51,112 nt of DNA from Ruaniaceae bacterium KH17 (GCA_900199505.1 FZQV01000018.1:1-51112); one strand, 5' to 3'; shown: positions 32,397 to 40,828, counted from the first letter of the stretch. Program-made: numbers and translations. Notes: generated from the sequence alone by a model not told the origin.

Positions 32397-33467
32397 ATGT
32401 CCAAGCGTTTGATCGTCGTCGGCCTGGTGGGCGCCTTGGCGCTGGCCGCATGTAGCTCGAGCACCGAGCCCGAACCCACCGCCGGCCCCACTTCGGCCGA
32501 GAATGGCACGCCCGCCACGGATGCGGAAGCGGGCGGCACGCTGACCCTCGTCACCCACGATTCCTTCGATCTGCCCGGCGAGGTTCTGGCGGCTTTCGAG
32601 GCCGAGTCCGGGTACGAGCTCAACGTGATCGCGCCGGGCGACGGCGGCGAACTCAGCAACCAGCTGATCCTCACCAAGGACTCGCCGCTCGGGGACGTGG
32701 TGTACGGGATCGACAACACCTTCGCCTCGCGGCCCGTCGAGGAGGGCGTGTTTGAGCCGTTCGTGGCGAACCGCACGCCCGAAGGAATTGACACTTTCGG
32801 CGGCGTGCTCACCCCGATCGACCAGGGCGAGGTCTGCCTGAATGTGGACCTCGAGTGGTTCGCGGGGTCCGAACTCAAGGTGCCGACGTCCTTCGAAGAC
32901 CTCACGGATCCGGCCTACAAGGAACTGGCTGTTGTGACGAACCCGGCCACCTCGTCGCCGGGGCTCGCCTTCCTGATGGCCACCGTGGGGCACTTCGGTG
33001 AAGACGGTTGGTTGGAGTACTGGCAGGCCCTCGAGGCGAACGGGCTGAAGATCGCGGACGGCTGGTCGGATGCCTACTACGTTGACTTCTCGGGTTCCGA
33101 GGGTGAAGGCCCACGTCCGATCGTGCTGTCCTATTCGTCGTCGCCCGCCTCGGAACTGGACGACGACGGCGTCCCCCGCACTGGAGCCGTCTCCGCCACC
33201 TGCTTCCGCCAGGTCGAGTACGCGGGCGTCATCGCTGGGACCGAGAACCCGGCTGGTGCGCAGGCACTGGTCGAGTTCCTGCTCTCGGACGCGGTCCAGG
33301 CCGCGATCCCGGACTACATGTGGATGTACCCGGTCATCGAGGAACACACGCCAGCAGACTGGGCCGAGTTCGCCCCCCTCTCCGAGAACCCCGTGGAGCT
33401 GGATCCGGCGCTCATCGCCGCGCACCGCACCGAGTGGCTGAAGGCCTGGCTTGAGGAGCTCGGGTAG
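32397..33467 (+). CDS. thiB: Thiamine ABC transporter substrate-binding lipoprotein
   Basis: 356 residues. Lipoprotein signal with lipobox ALAAC (Cys19), a Thr/Pro linker, then a periplasmic-binding fold of the ThiB group: LTLVTHDSFDLPGEVLAAFE, GDVVYGIDNTFASRPVEEGV, VPTSFEDLTDP and LGEQ-like YEDLRDPAYK region 'DLTDPAYKELAVV'. First gene of the riboswitch-controlled thiBPQ operon. In other bacteria the system takes up thiamine, TMP and TPP. The family match is strong and the riboswitch confirms the ligand class. Confidence 0.94.
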   Translation: MSKRLIVVGLVGALALAACSSSTEPEPTAGPTSAENGTPATDAEAGGTLTLVTHDSFDLPGEVLAAFEAESGYELNVIAPGDGGELSNQLILTKDSPLGDVVYGIDNTFASRPVEEGVFEPFVANRTPEGIDTFGGVLTPIDQGEVCLNVDLEWFAGSELKVPTSFEDLTDPAYKELAVVTNPATSSPGLAFLMATVGHFGEDGWLEYWQALEANGLKIADGWSDAYYVDFSGSEGEGPRPIVLSYSSSPASELDDDGVPRTGAVSATCFRQVEYAGVIAGTENPAGAQALVEFLLSDAVQAAIPDYMWMYPVIEEHTPADWAEFAPLSENPVELDPALIAAHRTEWLKAWLEELG

Positions 33468-33477
33468 AGGAACTCCG

Positions 33478-33645
33478 ATGGCATTCCGGGCGCACCCAAG
33501 GGGTTGGCATGAAACTGGCGCGCATCACGCACTGATCTGCGCTGCTTTCGCACCAACCCCGGGCGGCCGCGCCCTCGCTTACTCGGCTGATTCGCTCACT
33601 CCGCCGAGCAAATCAACCGAGCTGATGCTGGCACCGGGGCCGTGA
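33478..33645 (+). CDS. Possible small ORF coupled to thiP
   Basis: 55 codons from ATG 33478 with AGAGGA five to nine bases upstream, filling the gap between thiB and thiP. Its stop overlaps the thiP GTG start (GTGA), the classic coupling arrangement. The peptide (AFRAHPRGWHETGAHHALIC and on) resembles nothing I know and has no membrane helix. It may exist mainly to deliver ribosomes to thiP, which has no ribosome-binding site of its own. Could also be chance. Confidence 0.4.
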   Translation: MAFRAHPRGWHETGAHHALICAAFAPTPGGRALAYSADSLTPPSKSTELMLAPGP

Positions 33646-35303
33646 TTCGCGCGCGGGGCAACGGGGTCGCGACGGCGCTGGTGATCGGCGCCGCCGTACT
33701 CGCGCTCGCCTTCCTCGGCGTGTTCTTCGCCTGGCCCGTTGCGAACATGGTGCTGCGCGGCTTCGTACACGACGGCGCCCTCGACCTCGGTGGGTTCGCG
33801 GAGGTCTTCGCCTCCTCCCGCACCTGGCGGATCATCGGCTACACCCTGCTGAACGGCGTGCTCGGCACCGGGCTTGCCGTGCTACTCGGCATCCCCGGCG
33901 CCTACGTTCTCTACCGATGCACATTCCCCGGCCAGCGCCTGGTGCGGGGATTCGTGGCGGTGCCGTTCGTGCTGCCCACCGTGGTGGTGGGTGTGGCCTT
34001 CCGCTCGCACTTGGTCGAGAGTGGTCCGCTCGGCTTCCTCGGCCTCGACGGCACCTACCCCGCGATCGTGCTCGCGCTCGTGTTCTTCAACTACTCGGTG
34101 ATCGTGCGTTCGGTGGGCGGTATGTGGGCGCGCCTCGACCCGCGCCAGCAGGAGGCCGCGGCCGCACTCGGTGCTTCGCCCGCGCGTATCTTCCGCACCG
34201 TGACGCTGCCGCAGCTCACGCCGGCCATCGCCTCCTCGGCCTCTGTGGTGTTTCTCTTCTGCGCGACGGCGTATGGCGTGGTTCTCGTGCTCGGCGGCAC
34301 CCGCTACGGCACGATCGAGACGGAGATCTGGCTCCAGACCACGCAATTCCTGGACCTGCGCGCCGCCGCGGTGCTCTCGGTGATGCAGCTCGTGGTGGTG
34401 GCCGCCGCGCTCTGGCTGGCGGGCCGTGCGCGCCGCTCGCGGGAGCGATCGCTGCAACTGCGCGGGCGGGTAGCCCGGCCGTTGAACTTGAAACGGGACG
34501 CGGTCCCGGTGGCCGTGACCGTCGTCGTCGTGCTGGGGCTGCTGGCGGCGCCACTCCTCTCGCTACTAATCCGCTCCTTCCGCACGCCGAGTGGCTGGGG
34601 GATTGGGAACTACCTGAACCTCGGCACCACGGGCGGGCGAAACGCGCTCAATGTGACCGTGTGGGAGGCGCTCGCGAACTCGCTGAAGGTGGCGGCGGGG
34701 GCCACGCTTCTCGCGGTGCTCCTCGGGACCATCGTGGCGGTGGTGCTCTCGACCCGGCCGCGTAACCCGCATGCGCGGCGAGCCGTGGGGCTGTTCGACG
34801 CCGTGTTCATGCTGCCGCTCGGCGTCTCCGCCGTGACGGTGGGTTTCGGCTTCCTGATTACGCTGAACCGGCCGCCGTTCGATCTGCGCACCTCGATGAT
34901 CCTGATCCCGATCGCGCAGGCGATCGTGGCGCTACCGCTCGTGGTGCGCACGGTGCTACCGGTGCTGCGCGCGATCGACCCGCGGCAGCGCGAGGCTGCG
35001 GCAATGCTGGGCGCGGGGCCGATCCGCGCCTGGGCCGCGGTGGATGGGCCGCCGCTGGTGCGCTCGCTCGGCATGGCGGTGGGCTTCGCGTTCGCGATCT
35101 CGCTGGGAGAGTTCGGGGCCACCTCGTTTCTGGCGCGGCCGGATTCGCCCACGTTGCCGGTGGTGATCTACCGGCTAGTTGGGCGGCCTGGTGCGGAGAA
35201 CTTTGGGATGGCGCTCGCGGCGTGCGTGGTGCTGGCGGTGCTGACGGCGGTGGTGATGCTGGCGGCGGAAACGCTACGGGCGTCCGACGAAGGAGAATGG
35301 TGA
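33642..35303 (+). CDS. thiP: Thiamine ABC transporter permease
   Basis: 553 residues, two fused permease modules with about 12 helices. Each module has an EAA loop that contacts the ATPase: QEAAAALGASPARIFRTVTL in the first half and REAAAMLGAGPIRAW in the second. The two-module plan is that of ThiP. GTG 33642 is the only usable start; the frame upstream closes at 33590. It overlaps a 55-codon ORF by four bases and the start of thiQ lies around its stop. Confidence 0.93.
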   Translation: MIRARGNGVATALVIGAAVLALAFLGVFFAWPVANMVLRGFVHDGALDLGGFAEVFASSRTWRIIGYTLLNGVLGTGLAVLLGIPGAYVLYRCTFPGQRLVRGFVAVPFVLPTVVVGVAFRSHLVESGPLGFLGLDGTYPAIVLALVFFNYSVIVRSVGGMWARLDPRQQEAAAALGASPARIFRTVTLPQLTPAIASSASVVFLFCATAYGVVLVLGGTRYGTIETEIWLQTTQFLDLRAAAVLSVMQLVVVAAALWLAGRARRSRERSLQLRGRVARPLNLKRDAVPVAVTVVVVLGLLAAPLLSLLIRSFRTPSGWGIGNYLNLGTTGGRNALNVTVWEALANSLKVAAGATLLAVLLGTIVAVVLSTRPRNPHARRAVGLFDAVFMLPLGVSAVTVGFGFLITLNRPPFDLRTSMILIPIAQAIVALPLVVRTVLPVLRAIDPRQREAAAMLGAGPIRAWAAVDGPPLVRSLGMAVGFAFAISLGEFGATSFLARPDSPTLPVVIYRLVGRPGAENFGMALAACVVLAVLTAVVMLAAETLRASDEGEW

Positions 35304-35305
35304 CC

Positions 35306-36031
35306 ATGCTGCAGGTGTCCGATGTGACGGTCCTTTACCCGGCGGGCCCGGGGGAGTGGAACACGGCGGTCGACGGCGTCTCGCTCGAGATCGCGACCGG
35401 CGAGATCGTTGCGCTGTTGGGCCCCTCGGGCTGCGGGAAGTCGTCACTGTTGCGGGCCGTTGCCGGGTTGGAGCCGCTGTCGAGCGGAGACGTGCTGTGG
35501 GACGGTGAGTCCGTGGCGCGGGAGCCCGTGCACAAGCGCGGCTTCGGGCTGATGTTTCAGGATGGGCAACTCTTCGTGCACCAGGATGTGGCCGGCAACG
35601 TGGGCTACGGACTGTTCCGGCAACCGCGGGCTGAGCGGGAGCGGCGGGTGGCGGAGATGCTCACACTCGTCGGTCTGGCGGGGTACGGGGAGCGCCGCGT
35701 GGACACCCTCTCGGGTGGGGAGCGACAGCGGGTGGCACTCGCACGGTCGCTCGCCCCTGCGCCGCGGATGATGATGCTCGATGAGCCGTTGTCCTCGCTG
35801 GACCGCGCACTGCGGGAGCACCTCGTGGTGGAGATGCGACAGATTTTGCGCGATGCTGACGCGACCGCGCTCTACGTGACTCATGACCAGGGTGAAGCGC
35901 GCGCGATCGCGGACCGAATCGGCGTGATGATGGCCGGCAAGCTCGTCCAGATCGGTACCCCAGACGAGCTCTGGGCCAACCCCGCAACCACGGAGGTCGA
36001 GGCCTTCCTGGCCCCAGCGCCGTCTGACTAG
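35306..36031 (+). CDS. thiQ: Thiamine ABC transporter ATPase
   Basis: 241 residues. Walker A GPSGCGKSS, Q-loop MFQDGQLF, signature LSGGERQRVALARSL, Walker B MMMLDEPLSSLD and switch His in VTHDQGEA are all intact. Start choice: ATG 35297, GTG 35300 and ATG 35306 are in frame behind AGGAG (35291-35295). ATG 35306 gives the usual MLQVSDVT beginning and a 10-base spacing, while 35297 is only one base from the ribosome-binding site. Last gene of the operon. Confidence 0.92.
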   Translation: MLQVSDVTVLYPAGPGEWNTAVDGVSLEIATGEIVALLGPSGCGKSSLLRAVAGLEPLSSGDVLWDGESVAREPVHKRGFGLMFQDGQLFVHQDVAGNVGYGLFRQPRAERERRVAEMLTLVGLAGYGERRVDTLSGGERQRVALARSLAPAPRMMMLDEPLSSLDRALREHLVVEMRQILRDADATALYVTHDQGEARAIADRIGVMMAGKLVQIGTPDELWANPATTEVEAFLAPAPSD

Positions 36032-36115
36032 AGAGTCAATGAGAAATAGTGTGCCGGTACACATTTTCTCCATTTTTGATAACGATTCCATAACTATATG
36101 ACACCGTGCCAGAGT

Positions 36116-36149
36116 CGTACTTTCCCCCAACGTGACGCGCGAAAGTACG
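36116..36149. promoter_or_regulatory. Inverted repeat in the proVWX leader
   Basis: CGTACTTTC (36116-36124) and GAAAGTACG (36141-36149) are exact reverse complements separated by 16 bases. It may be an operator or an RNA stem. It lies in the 256-base gap after thiQ, downstream of the AT-rich stretch 36060-36100 (TTGATA at 36076, TATATG at 36095) that probably holds the promoter. Confidence 0.5.
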
Positions 36150-36165
36150 GTTCTTGGCGGAATTT

Positions 36166-36184
36166 CCAGAGATGCAATCTCTGG
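36166..36184 (+). promoter_or_regulatory. Short hairpin in the proVWX leader
   Basis: CCAGAGAT-GCA-ATCTCTGG, perfect 8-bp stem with a 3-base loop, about 100 bases before the proV start. Confidence 0.5.
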
Positions 36185-36287
36185 ACAGCTTTGGCAAGGT
36201 GGTAGGACGCCGCGCATGCCGCACGGCAGGACCGATACGAAACCAAGCCCCTGGTGCGCCCCCGAAGCGCACCAGTCAAAGGATCAC

Positions 36288-37508
36288 GTGCACGCAATTG
36301 AGGTTGAGAATGTCTACAAGGTGTTCGGCAAGGACCCGAAAGACGTCGTTAAGAAGCTAAAGCAGGGGGCTGATCGGGACGCGTTCACACCACAGTCCAC
36401 CGCAGCCGTAATCGATGCCTCGTTTACGGTGAACGAGGGCGAGACATTTGTGGTGATGGGGCTCTCCGGCTCGGGGAAGTCCACGCTCATCCGCATGTTG
36501 AACGGCCTGTTGCCGATCACCTCCGGCTCGGTGCGCGTGTGGGGAGATGACATTGCCACCATGCGGCCAAAGCCGCTTCGCCAGCTTCGCCAGCAGCGGA
36601 TCTCCATGGTTTTTCAGCACTTCGCATTGTTGCCGCATCGCACGGTGCTCGAGAACACGGCCTATCCCCTGGAGATCCAAGGCGTGCCCGAGGCGGGCCG
36701 TAAGGAGCGTGCCGCCGAGCTGCTGGCGCTCACCGGCCTGGCGGGGTGGGAGGACAGCTATCCCGGCGAGCTCTCCGGCGGAATGAAGCAGCGAGTGGGC
36801 ATTGCCCGCGCACTCACCTCGGACGCGGACATCATGCTGATGGACGAGGCCTTCTCCGCACTCGATCCACTCATCCGCCGTGACATGCAACGCCAGCTCG
36901 TGGAGATCCAGGCGCGGCTGAAGAAGACCATCGTCTTCATCACGCACGATCTGAACGAGGCTATGTACCTCGGCGACCGGATCGCCGTGATGCGCGCCGG
37001 CCGAGTGGATCAGATCGGCACCGCCGAGGAGATCCTCACGAACCCGGCCAACGATTATGTTGCCAAGTTCATCTCCGATGTTGATCGCTCACGCGTGATC
37101 ACGGTGGGCGCCATCATGCAGGAGCCCGAGCCGCTCGTTGTCTCGACCGATGGTCCCCGCGTGGCGCTACGCAAGCTAGAACTCGCGCAACGCTCAGGCG
37201 CATACGTCATCGATCGCGATACCCGCAAGCTCATCGGATCCGTGCGCGCCGCTGATATCTCCGGCAAGGAGGGCCCGCTCGCCGCACTCATCCGTCCGGA
37301 CAACTCTGCAGTCACGCCGGACACACCCCTGATGGGTGCCTTCGCGGCATCCGTTGATGCCGAGCTGCCGCTCGCGATCGTCGATGATGAGGGCGTACTT
37401 CAGGGTGTCGTCTCGCAGGTTTCGATCCTCTCGGCACTCGCTGAGTTTGCCGACTTGGAGATGGATGCCGACGGAGTCCAGCCCAGCGAAGAGGAGGTGG
37501 CCCAATGA
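36288..37508 (+). CDS. proV: Glycine betaine/proline ABC transporter ATPase
   Basis: 406 residues. ABC domain with Walker A GLSGSGKST (about 58-66), MVFQHFALLPHRTV Q-loop, signature LSGGMKQRVGIARAL (about 162) and Walker B IMLMDEAFSALD, followed by tandem CBS domains (about 270-395) that sense ionic strength or nucleotides in OpuA/ProV proteins. GTG 36288 is chosen because AAAGGA precedes it and the protein then begins HAIEVENVYKVFG as in homologues; longer readings lack support. First gene of proVWX, overlapping proW by four bases. Confidence 0.94.
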   Translation: MHAIEVENVYKVFGKDPKDVVKKLKQGADRDAFTPQSTAAVIDASFTVNEGETFVVMGLSGSGKSTLIRMLNGLLPITSGSVRVWGDDIATMRPKPLRQLRQQRISMVFQHFALLPHRTVLENTAYPLEIQGVPEAGRKERAAELLALTGLAGWEDSYPGELSGGMKQRVGIARALTSDADIMLMDEAFSALDPLIRRDMQRQLVEIQARLKKTIVFITHDLNEAMYLGDRIAVMRAGRVDQIGTAEEILTNPANDYVAKFISDVDRSRVITVGAIMQEPEPLVVSTDGPRVALRKLELAQRSGAYVIDRDTRKLIGSVRAADISGKEGPLAALIRPDNSAVTPDTPLMGAFAASVDAELPLAIVDDEGVLQGVVSQVSILSALAEFADLEMDADGVQPSEEEVAQ

Positions 37509-38461
37509 TCTTCCACATCCCATTTGGCGAATGGATCGCCAGCGCCATCAACTGGATGACCGTCGCATGGCAGGGCTTCTTCAATTGGGTCCAGGCAGTA
37601 CTGGATGGTATGGACACGGCCATTTCTGGCGTGCTCCACGATCCGCCGCTCCTGTTCGCGATCATCGCGGCTTCTGCGATCGGATTCTTGGTGCACCGCT
37701 GGATCGGTGCCGCGATCGGTGCCGTACTGTTCGTACCTATCAGCCTGTTCGCAGGACCCGAGTGGACCACGCTCGCACTGCTCGTGGCGTTGGCCTTCGC
37801 CGCGAAGGGATGGAAACTCGCCCTTGGGTCACTCCTCGGCCTGCTGTTCATTGACGGTGTGAATCAGTGGGGCAACGCGATGGACACGTTGAGCCTTGTG
37901 CTCGTGGCATCGTTGGTGGCCGTGATCGTTGGCGTCCCGCTGGGAATCCTGGCCGCAAGCTTCGAGCCCGTTTCGCGGGTGGTGCGGCCGATCCTCGATT
38001 TCCTCCAGACCATGCCCGCACTGGCGTACCTCGTGCCGTTCGTGGTGCTGTTCCGGGTTGGTGTTGTGCCTGCGATCGTTGCCACGATCCTCTTCTCACT
38101 GCCGCCGTCAGTCCGGCTCACCGAGCTTGGTATTCGGCAAGTGGATAGTGAAGTGGTTGAAGCAGGACACGCATTTGGCGCCACCCCACTCAGGATCCTC
38201 GGGCAGATTCAGCTGCCACTGGCCCGCACCACGATCATGGCCGGAGTAAACCAGGTCATCATGCTCGCGCTTTCGATGGTGGTCATCGCGGGAATGGTGG
38301 GTGCCGGCGGCCTCGGAAATGACGTGGTTCAAGCCCTGCAACGTCTCCGGGTGGGTCTCGGATTCGAGGCCGGAGTCGCCGTGGTCATCCTCGCCATCTA
38401 TCTGGACCGCGTGACGGCTGCCTTTGGTAACGGCGGCCCGAAACTTGCTATCGCTCGCTAA
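37505..38461 (+). CDS. proW: Glycine betaine/proline ABC transporter permease
   Basis: 318 residues, about seven to eight helices, ATGA overlap with proV. The permease module carries LDFLQTMPALAYLVPFVVLF, RQVDSEVVEAGHAFGATPLR (EAA loop) and NQVIMLALSMVVIAGMVGAG, all typical of ProW/OpuAB. It forms the membrane channel for betaine uptake under osmotic stress. Confidence 0.94.
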   Translation: MIFHIPFGEWIASAINWMTVAWQGFFNWVQAVLDGMDTAISGVLHDPPLLFAIIAASAIGFLVHRWIGAAIGAVLFVPISLFAGPEWTTLALLVALAFAAKGWKLALGSLLGLLFIDGVNQWGNAMDTLSLVLVASLVAVIVGVPLGILAASFEPVSRVVRPILDFLQTMPALAYLVPFVVLFRVGVVPAIVATILFSLPPSVRLTELGIRQVDSEVVEAGHAFGATPLRILGQIQLPLARTTIMAGVNQVIMLALSMVVIAGMVGAGGLGNDVVQALQRLRVGLGFEAGVAVVILAIYLDRVTAAFGNGGPKLAIAR

Positions 38462-38490
38462 ACGTTAATCCGCGAAAGGAAGGAATCACA

Positions 38491-39438
38491 ATGAGAACAC
38501 TGAAGCGGACTCTTGCACTCGCACTCGGCGCCACCCTGGCGCTCGCGGGATGCGCATCAGATGGGGAAGAGACTCCCCAAGATCCCACCACGGGTGCCGA
38601 AGAGGCTCCCGGTGGAGACGAGACCGAGGGTGAAACCGGCAGCGCCGGTGAGCCAGAGGGCGGCGCGATCACGATCGGTGTGCCCGCCGGATGGGACGAG
38701 GCCGTGGCGGTCTCGAACCTGTGGGCCGTGTACCTGGAAGATCTCGGCTACGAGGTTGACCTGCTGGATGCCGATATGGGTGTCCTGTACGGGGCGCTCG
38801 CGAAGGGCGATGTGGACATCGTGATGGACACCTGGCTCCCCGTCACCCACGAGGACTATTGGGTAGAGTACGGTGACCAGCTCGAGGATCTTGGCGTCTG
38901 GTATGACGATGCCAAGCTCACCATTGCCGTGAACTCGGACTCCCCGATCACCTCGCTTGACGAGCTCGCGGAGAACGCAGACCTCTTCAACAACGAGATT
39001 GTTGGTATCGACGCAGGTGCGGGTCTCACGCGCATCACGCAGGATGAGGTGATCCCCACCTACGGGCTGGAGGATATGGACTTCCTGATCTCATCGACCT
39101 CCGCCATGCTGGCATCTCTCGATGCTGCGCAGCGCGCCGGTGAGGACATCGTGGTAACCCTATGGACACCGCACTGGGCGTACGGTGCCTACGACATTCG
39201 CAACCTTGAGGACCCGGAAGGCGCCCTTGGTGGGGCCGAGAGTGTTCACACCGTTGCGCGGCAGGGTTTTACGGCCGATTTCCCGTGGCTTGCTGAGCGC
39301 CTGACCGCTTTCGAGATGGCGGATGAACACCTCGCCGATCTTGAGAACCTGATGCTCAACGAGAACCCGGATCGTGACTACCAGGAGTCTGCCGCCGAGT
39401 GGCTCGAAGCCAACGCGGACTTCTTCGAGACGTTCTAG
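38491..39438 (+). CDS. proX: Glycine betaine-binding lipoprotein
   Basis: 315 residues. Lipobox LALAGC (Cys21), an acidic Glu/Thr linker, then the OpuAC/ProX fold: ITIGVPAGWDEAVAVSNLWA, GDVDIVMDTWLPVTHEDYW and VTLWTPHWAYGAYDIRNLED, with the Trp residues that form the betaine cage. AAGGAAGGA precedes the ATG. A strong terminator follows at 39451. Confidence 0.94.
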   Translation: MRTLKRTLALALGATLALAGCASDGEETPQDPTTGAEEAPGGDETEGETGSAGEPEGGAITIGVPAGWDEAVAVSNLWAVYLEDLGYEVDLLDADMGVLYGALAKGDVDIVMDTWLPVTHEDYWVEYGDQLEDLGVWYDDAKLTIAVNSDSPITSLDELAENADLFNNEIVGIDAGAGLTRITQDEVIPTYGLEDMDFLISSTSAMLASLDAAQRAGEDIVVTLWTPHWAYGAYDIRNLEDPEGALGGAESVHTVARQGFTADFPWLAERLTAFEMADEHLADLENLMLNENPDRDYQESAAEWLEANADFFETF

Positions 39439-39450
39439 AACGCTCACAGT

Positions 39451-39489
39451 TTCGCCCCGCCTTTGGCTTTGCGCCGAGGGCGGGGCGAA
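39451..39489 (+). terminator. Terminator of proVWX
   Basis: TTCGCCCCGCC and GGCGGGGCGAA form an 11-bp GC-rich stem with a 17-base loop, 12 bases after the proX stop. Confidence 0.8.
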
Positions 39490-39509
39490 CTCCTGATTTG
39501 CCATGGTGC

Positions 39510-39755
39510 GATGTCCAGGACTGGATCGTCGCCAACCTTGGCTGGTACTACGTACTCGTCGTCGCGTTCTTCGTCCTCTTCGTGATCGTTCTGGCGGCGT
39601 CGCCGTTCGGCCGGATCAAGCTCGGGCGCGATAACGAAGAGCCCGAATTTGGCGTTCTCTCGTGGTTCTCGAGTTGGTCCATCCTCTACCCGGGCTGGTG
39701 GACTCAGTGGGCGCCGTTCGTGGGAATGCTCATCGCCCGCATCTCGCGAAGCCGC
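39510..39755 (+). pseudogene. Remnant of a BCCT-family betaine/choline transporter
   Basis: The frame encodes DVQDWIVANLGWYYVLVVAF, FVLFVIVLAASPFGRIKLGR and DNEEPEFGVLSWFS, the region around helix 2 of BCCT carriers, then jumps to ILYPGWWTQWAPFVGMLIAR plus ISRSR, which belongs to the central WxxWWxxWxPFVGMFIARISRGR segment. The first helices, about 200 residues in the middle and the whole second half are missing. Intact members are about 500-600 residues long. The fragment directly follows the betaine ABC operon, so a second osmolyte importer has been lost here. Confidence 0.85.
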
Positions 39756-39811
39756 GTGGCTGACGCGCGTCTCACAGTGTGTGGCTTACGCCGATCCCTC
39801 GGCTCGCCATC

Positions 39812-39817
39812 TATTCT
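39812..39817 (+). promoter_or_regulatory. -10 element, leaderless start of the DivIVA-like gene
   Basis: TATTCT, TGGCCT, ATG 39824. Confidence 0.65.
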
Positions 39818-39823
39818 TGGCCT

Positions 39824-40378
39824 ATGAGCGGAGCCCGGTTCGAGTTGCCCACCACGGACAAGGACGCACTTGCGGATGCCATCGCCGAGGTGCGCTTCTC
39901 CTCGGTGCGGATGCGGGCCGGCTACAACCAGGACGACGTCGACCGCTACCTTGACGAGTTGGAGAACCTCGTGCGGCAGGGCGCCTCGGTGGACGAGGTA
40001 GAGGCTTCGATCAATGCCGCGCTCTTCAACACGACGCGGATCGCGATCGGCTACGACGTGGACGATGTGGATGATCTGCTCGACGACGTGATCGCGGCCT
40101 CGCGCGCGATCGAACCCACGGCGCTGGACCTGCTCGCGGCGCACTACGCTGCCGAACCGCCGGAGCCCAAGCCTGCCACGAGCTACGACTTCTCCGCTCC
40201 GGCACCGCCAGTGCTACCGCTGGCCGAAGCGATCGCCGAAAAGACCGCCGCAACGGGTGCCGCGGAAGGCGCTGCGGCCGAGGAGCCGCGCCCCATGACC
40301 CGCCGTGAGCTCCGCCGCCTGCGTGAAGAGGCCGCGGCCAAGGCGGCAGCGGAGGCCGAGGCCGCCGGCACGCGCTAG
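39824..40378 (+). CDS. DivIVA-domain protein
   Basis: 184 residues. Two short repeats of the DivIVA N-terminal motif: FSSVRMRAGYNQDDVDRYLD and FNTTRIAIGYDVDDVDDLLD (F-x-x-x-R-x-GYxxxxVDxxL). The C-terminal half is Ala/Glu/Pro-rich with a charged helical end. Full DivIVA/Wag31 has a long coiled coil after one such motif, so this is a smaller relative, of the 'DivIVA domain-containing' type. Start set by TATTCT six bases upstream of ATG 39824. Role in polar growth is only implied by the motif. Confidence 0.82.
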   Translation: MSGARFELPTTDKDALADAIAEVRFSSVRMRAGYNQDDVDRYLDELENLVRQGASVDEVEASINAALFNTTRIAIGYDVDDVDDLLDDVIAASRAIEPTALDLLAAHYAAEPPEPKPATSYDFSAPAPPVLPLAEAIAEKTAATGAAEGAAAEEPRPMTRRELRRLREEAAAKAAAEAEAAGTR

Positions 40379-40389
40379 TTGAGCTGTGC

Positions 40390-40415
40390 GGTACGCATCA
40401 GCGCCGATGCGTACC
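40390..40415. terminator. Bidirectional hairpin between convergent genes
   Basis: GGTACGCATC and GATGCGTACC form a perfect 10-bp stem with a six-base loop, between the DivIVA-like gene and the leftward GNAT gene. Confidence 0.7.
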
Positions 40416-40462
40416 TCTCCCCTCAACTTTCCACTGCCACGTGGGTGTGCGCCCTCGGGTGC

Positions 40463-40741
40463 TCAGCCCAGCAGGTCTTGGTACGAGGGGTGGCGCTGGA
40501 TGAAGCTGGCAACGTAGGGGCAGATCGGATCGGCCTTCAGGCCTTCCTCGCGGGTCGCCGTCAGCGCATACCCCACGAGCTTCCCGGCGAGGCCCTGCCC
40601 TTGGTAGGAGGGATCCACCTCCGTGTGCGGGAACTGCCGGTAGCCTTCGTCATCGAAATACTCGGCGAAGCCCACGAGCTCGCCGTCCCCGGTGATCTCG
40701 AAACGCGAGCGCCCTTCGTTCTTACTGATCTGCACGTCCAT
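40463..40741 (-). CDS. Small GNAT-like N-acetyltransferase (COG2388/YjdJ type)
   Basis: 92 residues. VGFAEYFDDEGYRQFPHTEV, then DPSYQGQGLAGKLVGYAL (the Q-x-x-G-x-A/G acetyl-CoA loop) and the C-terminal CPYVASFIQRHPSYQDLL, which is typical of this very short acetyltransferase family. Substrate unknown. ATG 40741 is six bases after minus-strand TAGTCT, a leaderless start, and is divergent from the gene at 40829. Confidence 0.9.
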   Translation of the reverse strand: MDVQISKNEGRSRFEITGDGELVGFAEYFDDEGYRQFPHTEVDPSYQGQGLAGKLVGYALTATREEGLKADPICPYVASFIQRHPSYQDLLG

Positions 40742-40747
40742 GCATCG

Positions 40748-40753
40748 AGACTA
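40748..40753 (-). promoter_or_regulatory. -10 element, leaderless start of the small GNAT gene
   Basis: Minus strand: TAGTCT, CGATGC, ATG. Confidence 0.65.
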
Positions 40754-40816
40754 CCGCGCAGCGGCACCTGCAGGGCGAGGAGGAGCGGAAGCCAGGTATC
40801 CGGGAACGCAAGCGCA

Positions 40817-40822
40817 TACTCT
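40817..40822 (+). promoter_or_regulatory. -10 element, leaderless start of the GalT-like gene
   Basis: TACTCT, AGAGCG, GTG 40829. Confidence 0.65.
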
Positions 40823-40828
40823 AGAGCG

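Noticed and set aside
36132-36287. Upstream extension of proV
   Set aside because: It includes the leader hairpin and has no homology; GTG 36288 has a ribosome-binding site.
40379-40828. Upstream extension of the DUF4921 gene
   Set aside because: It covers the divergent GNAT gene and a terminator; the leaderless -10 fixes the start at 40829.
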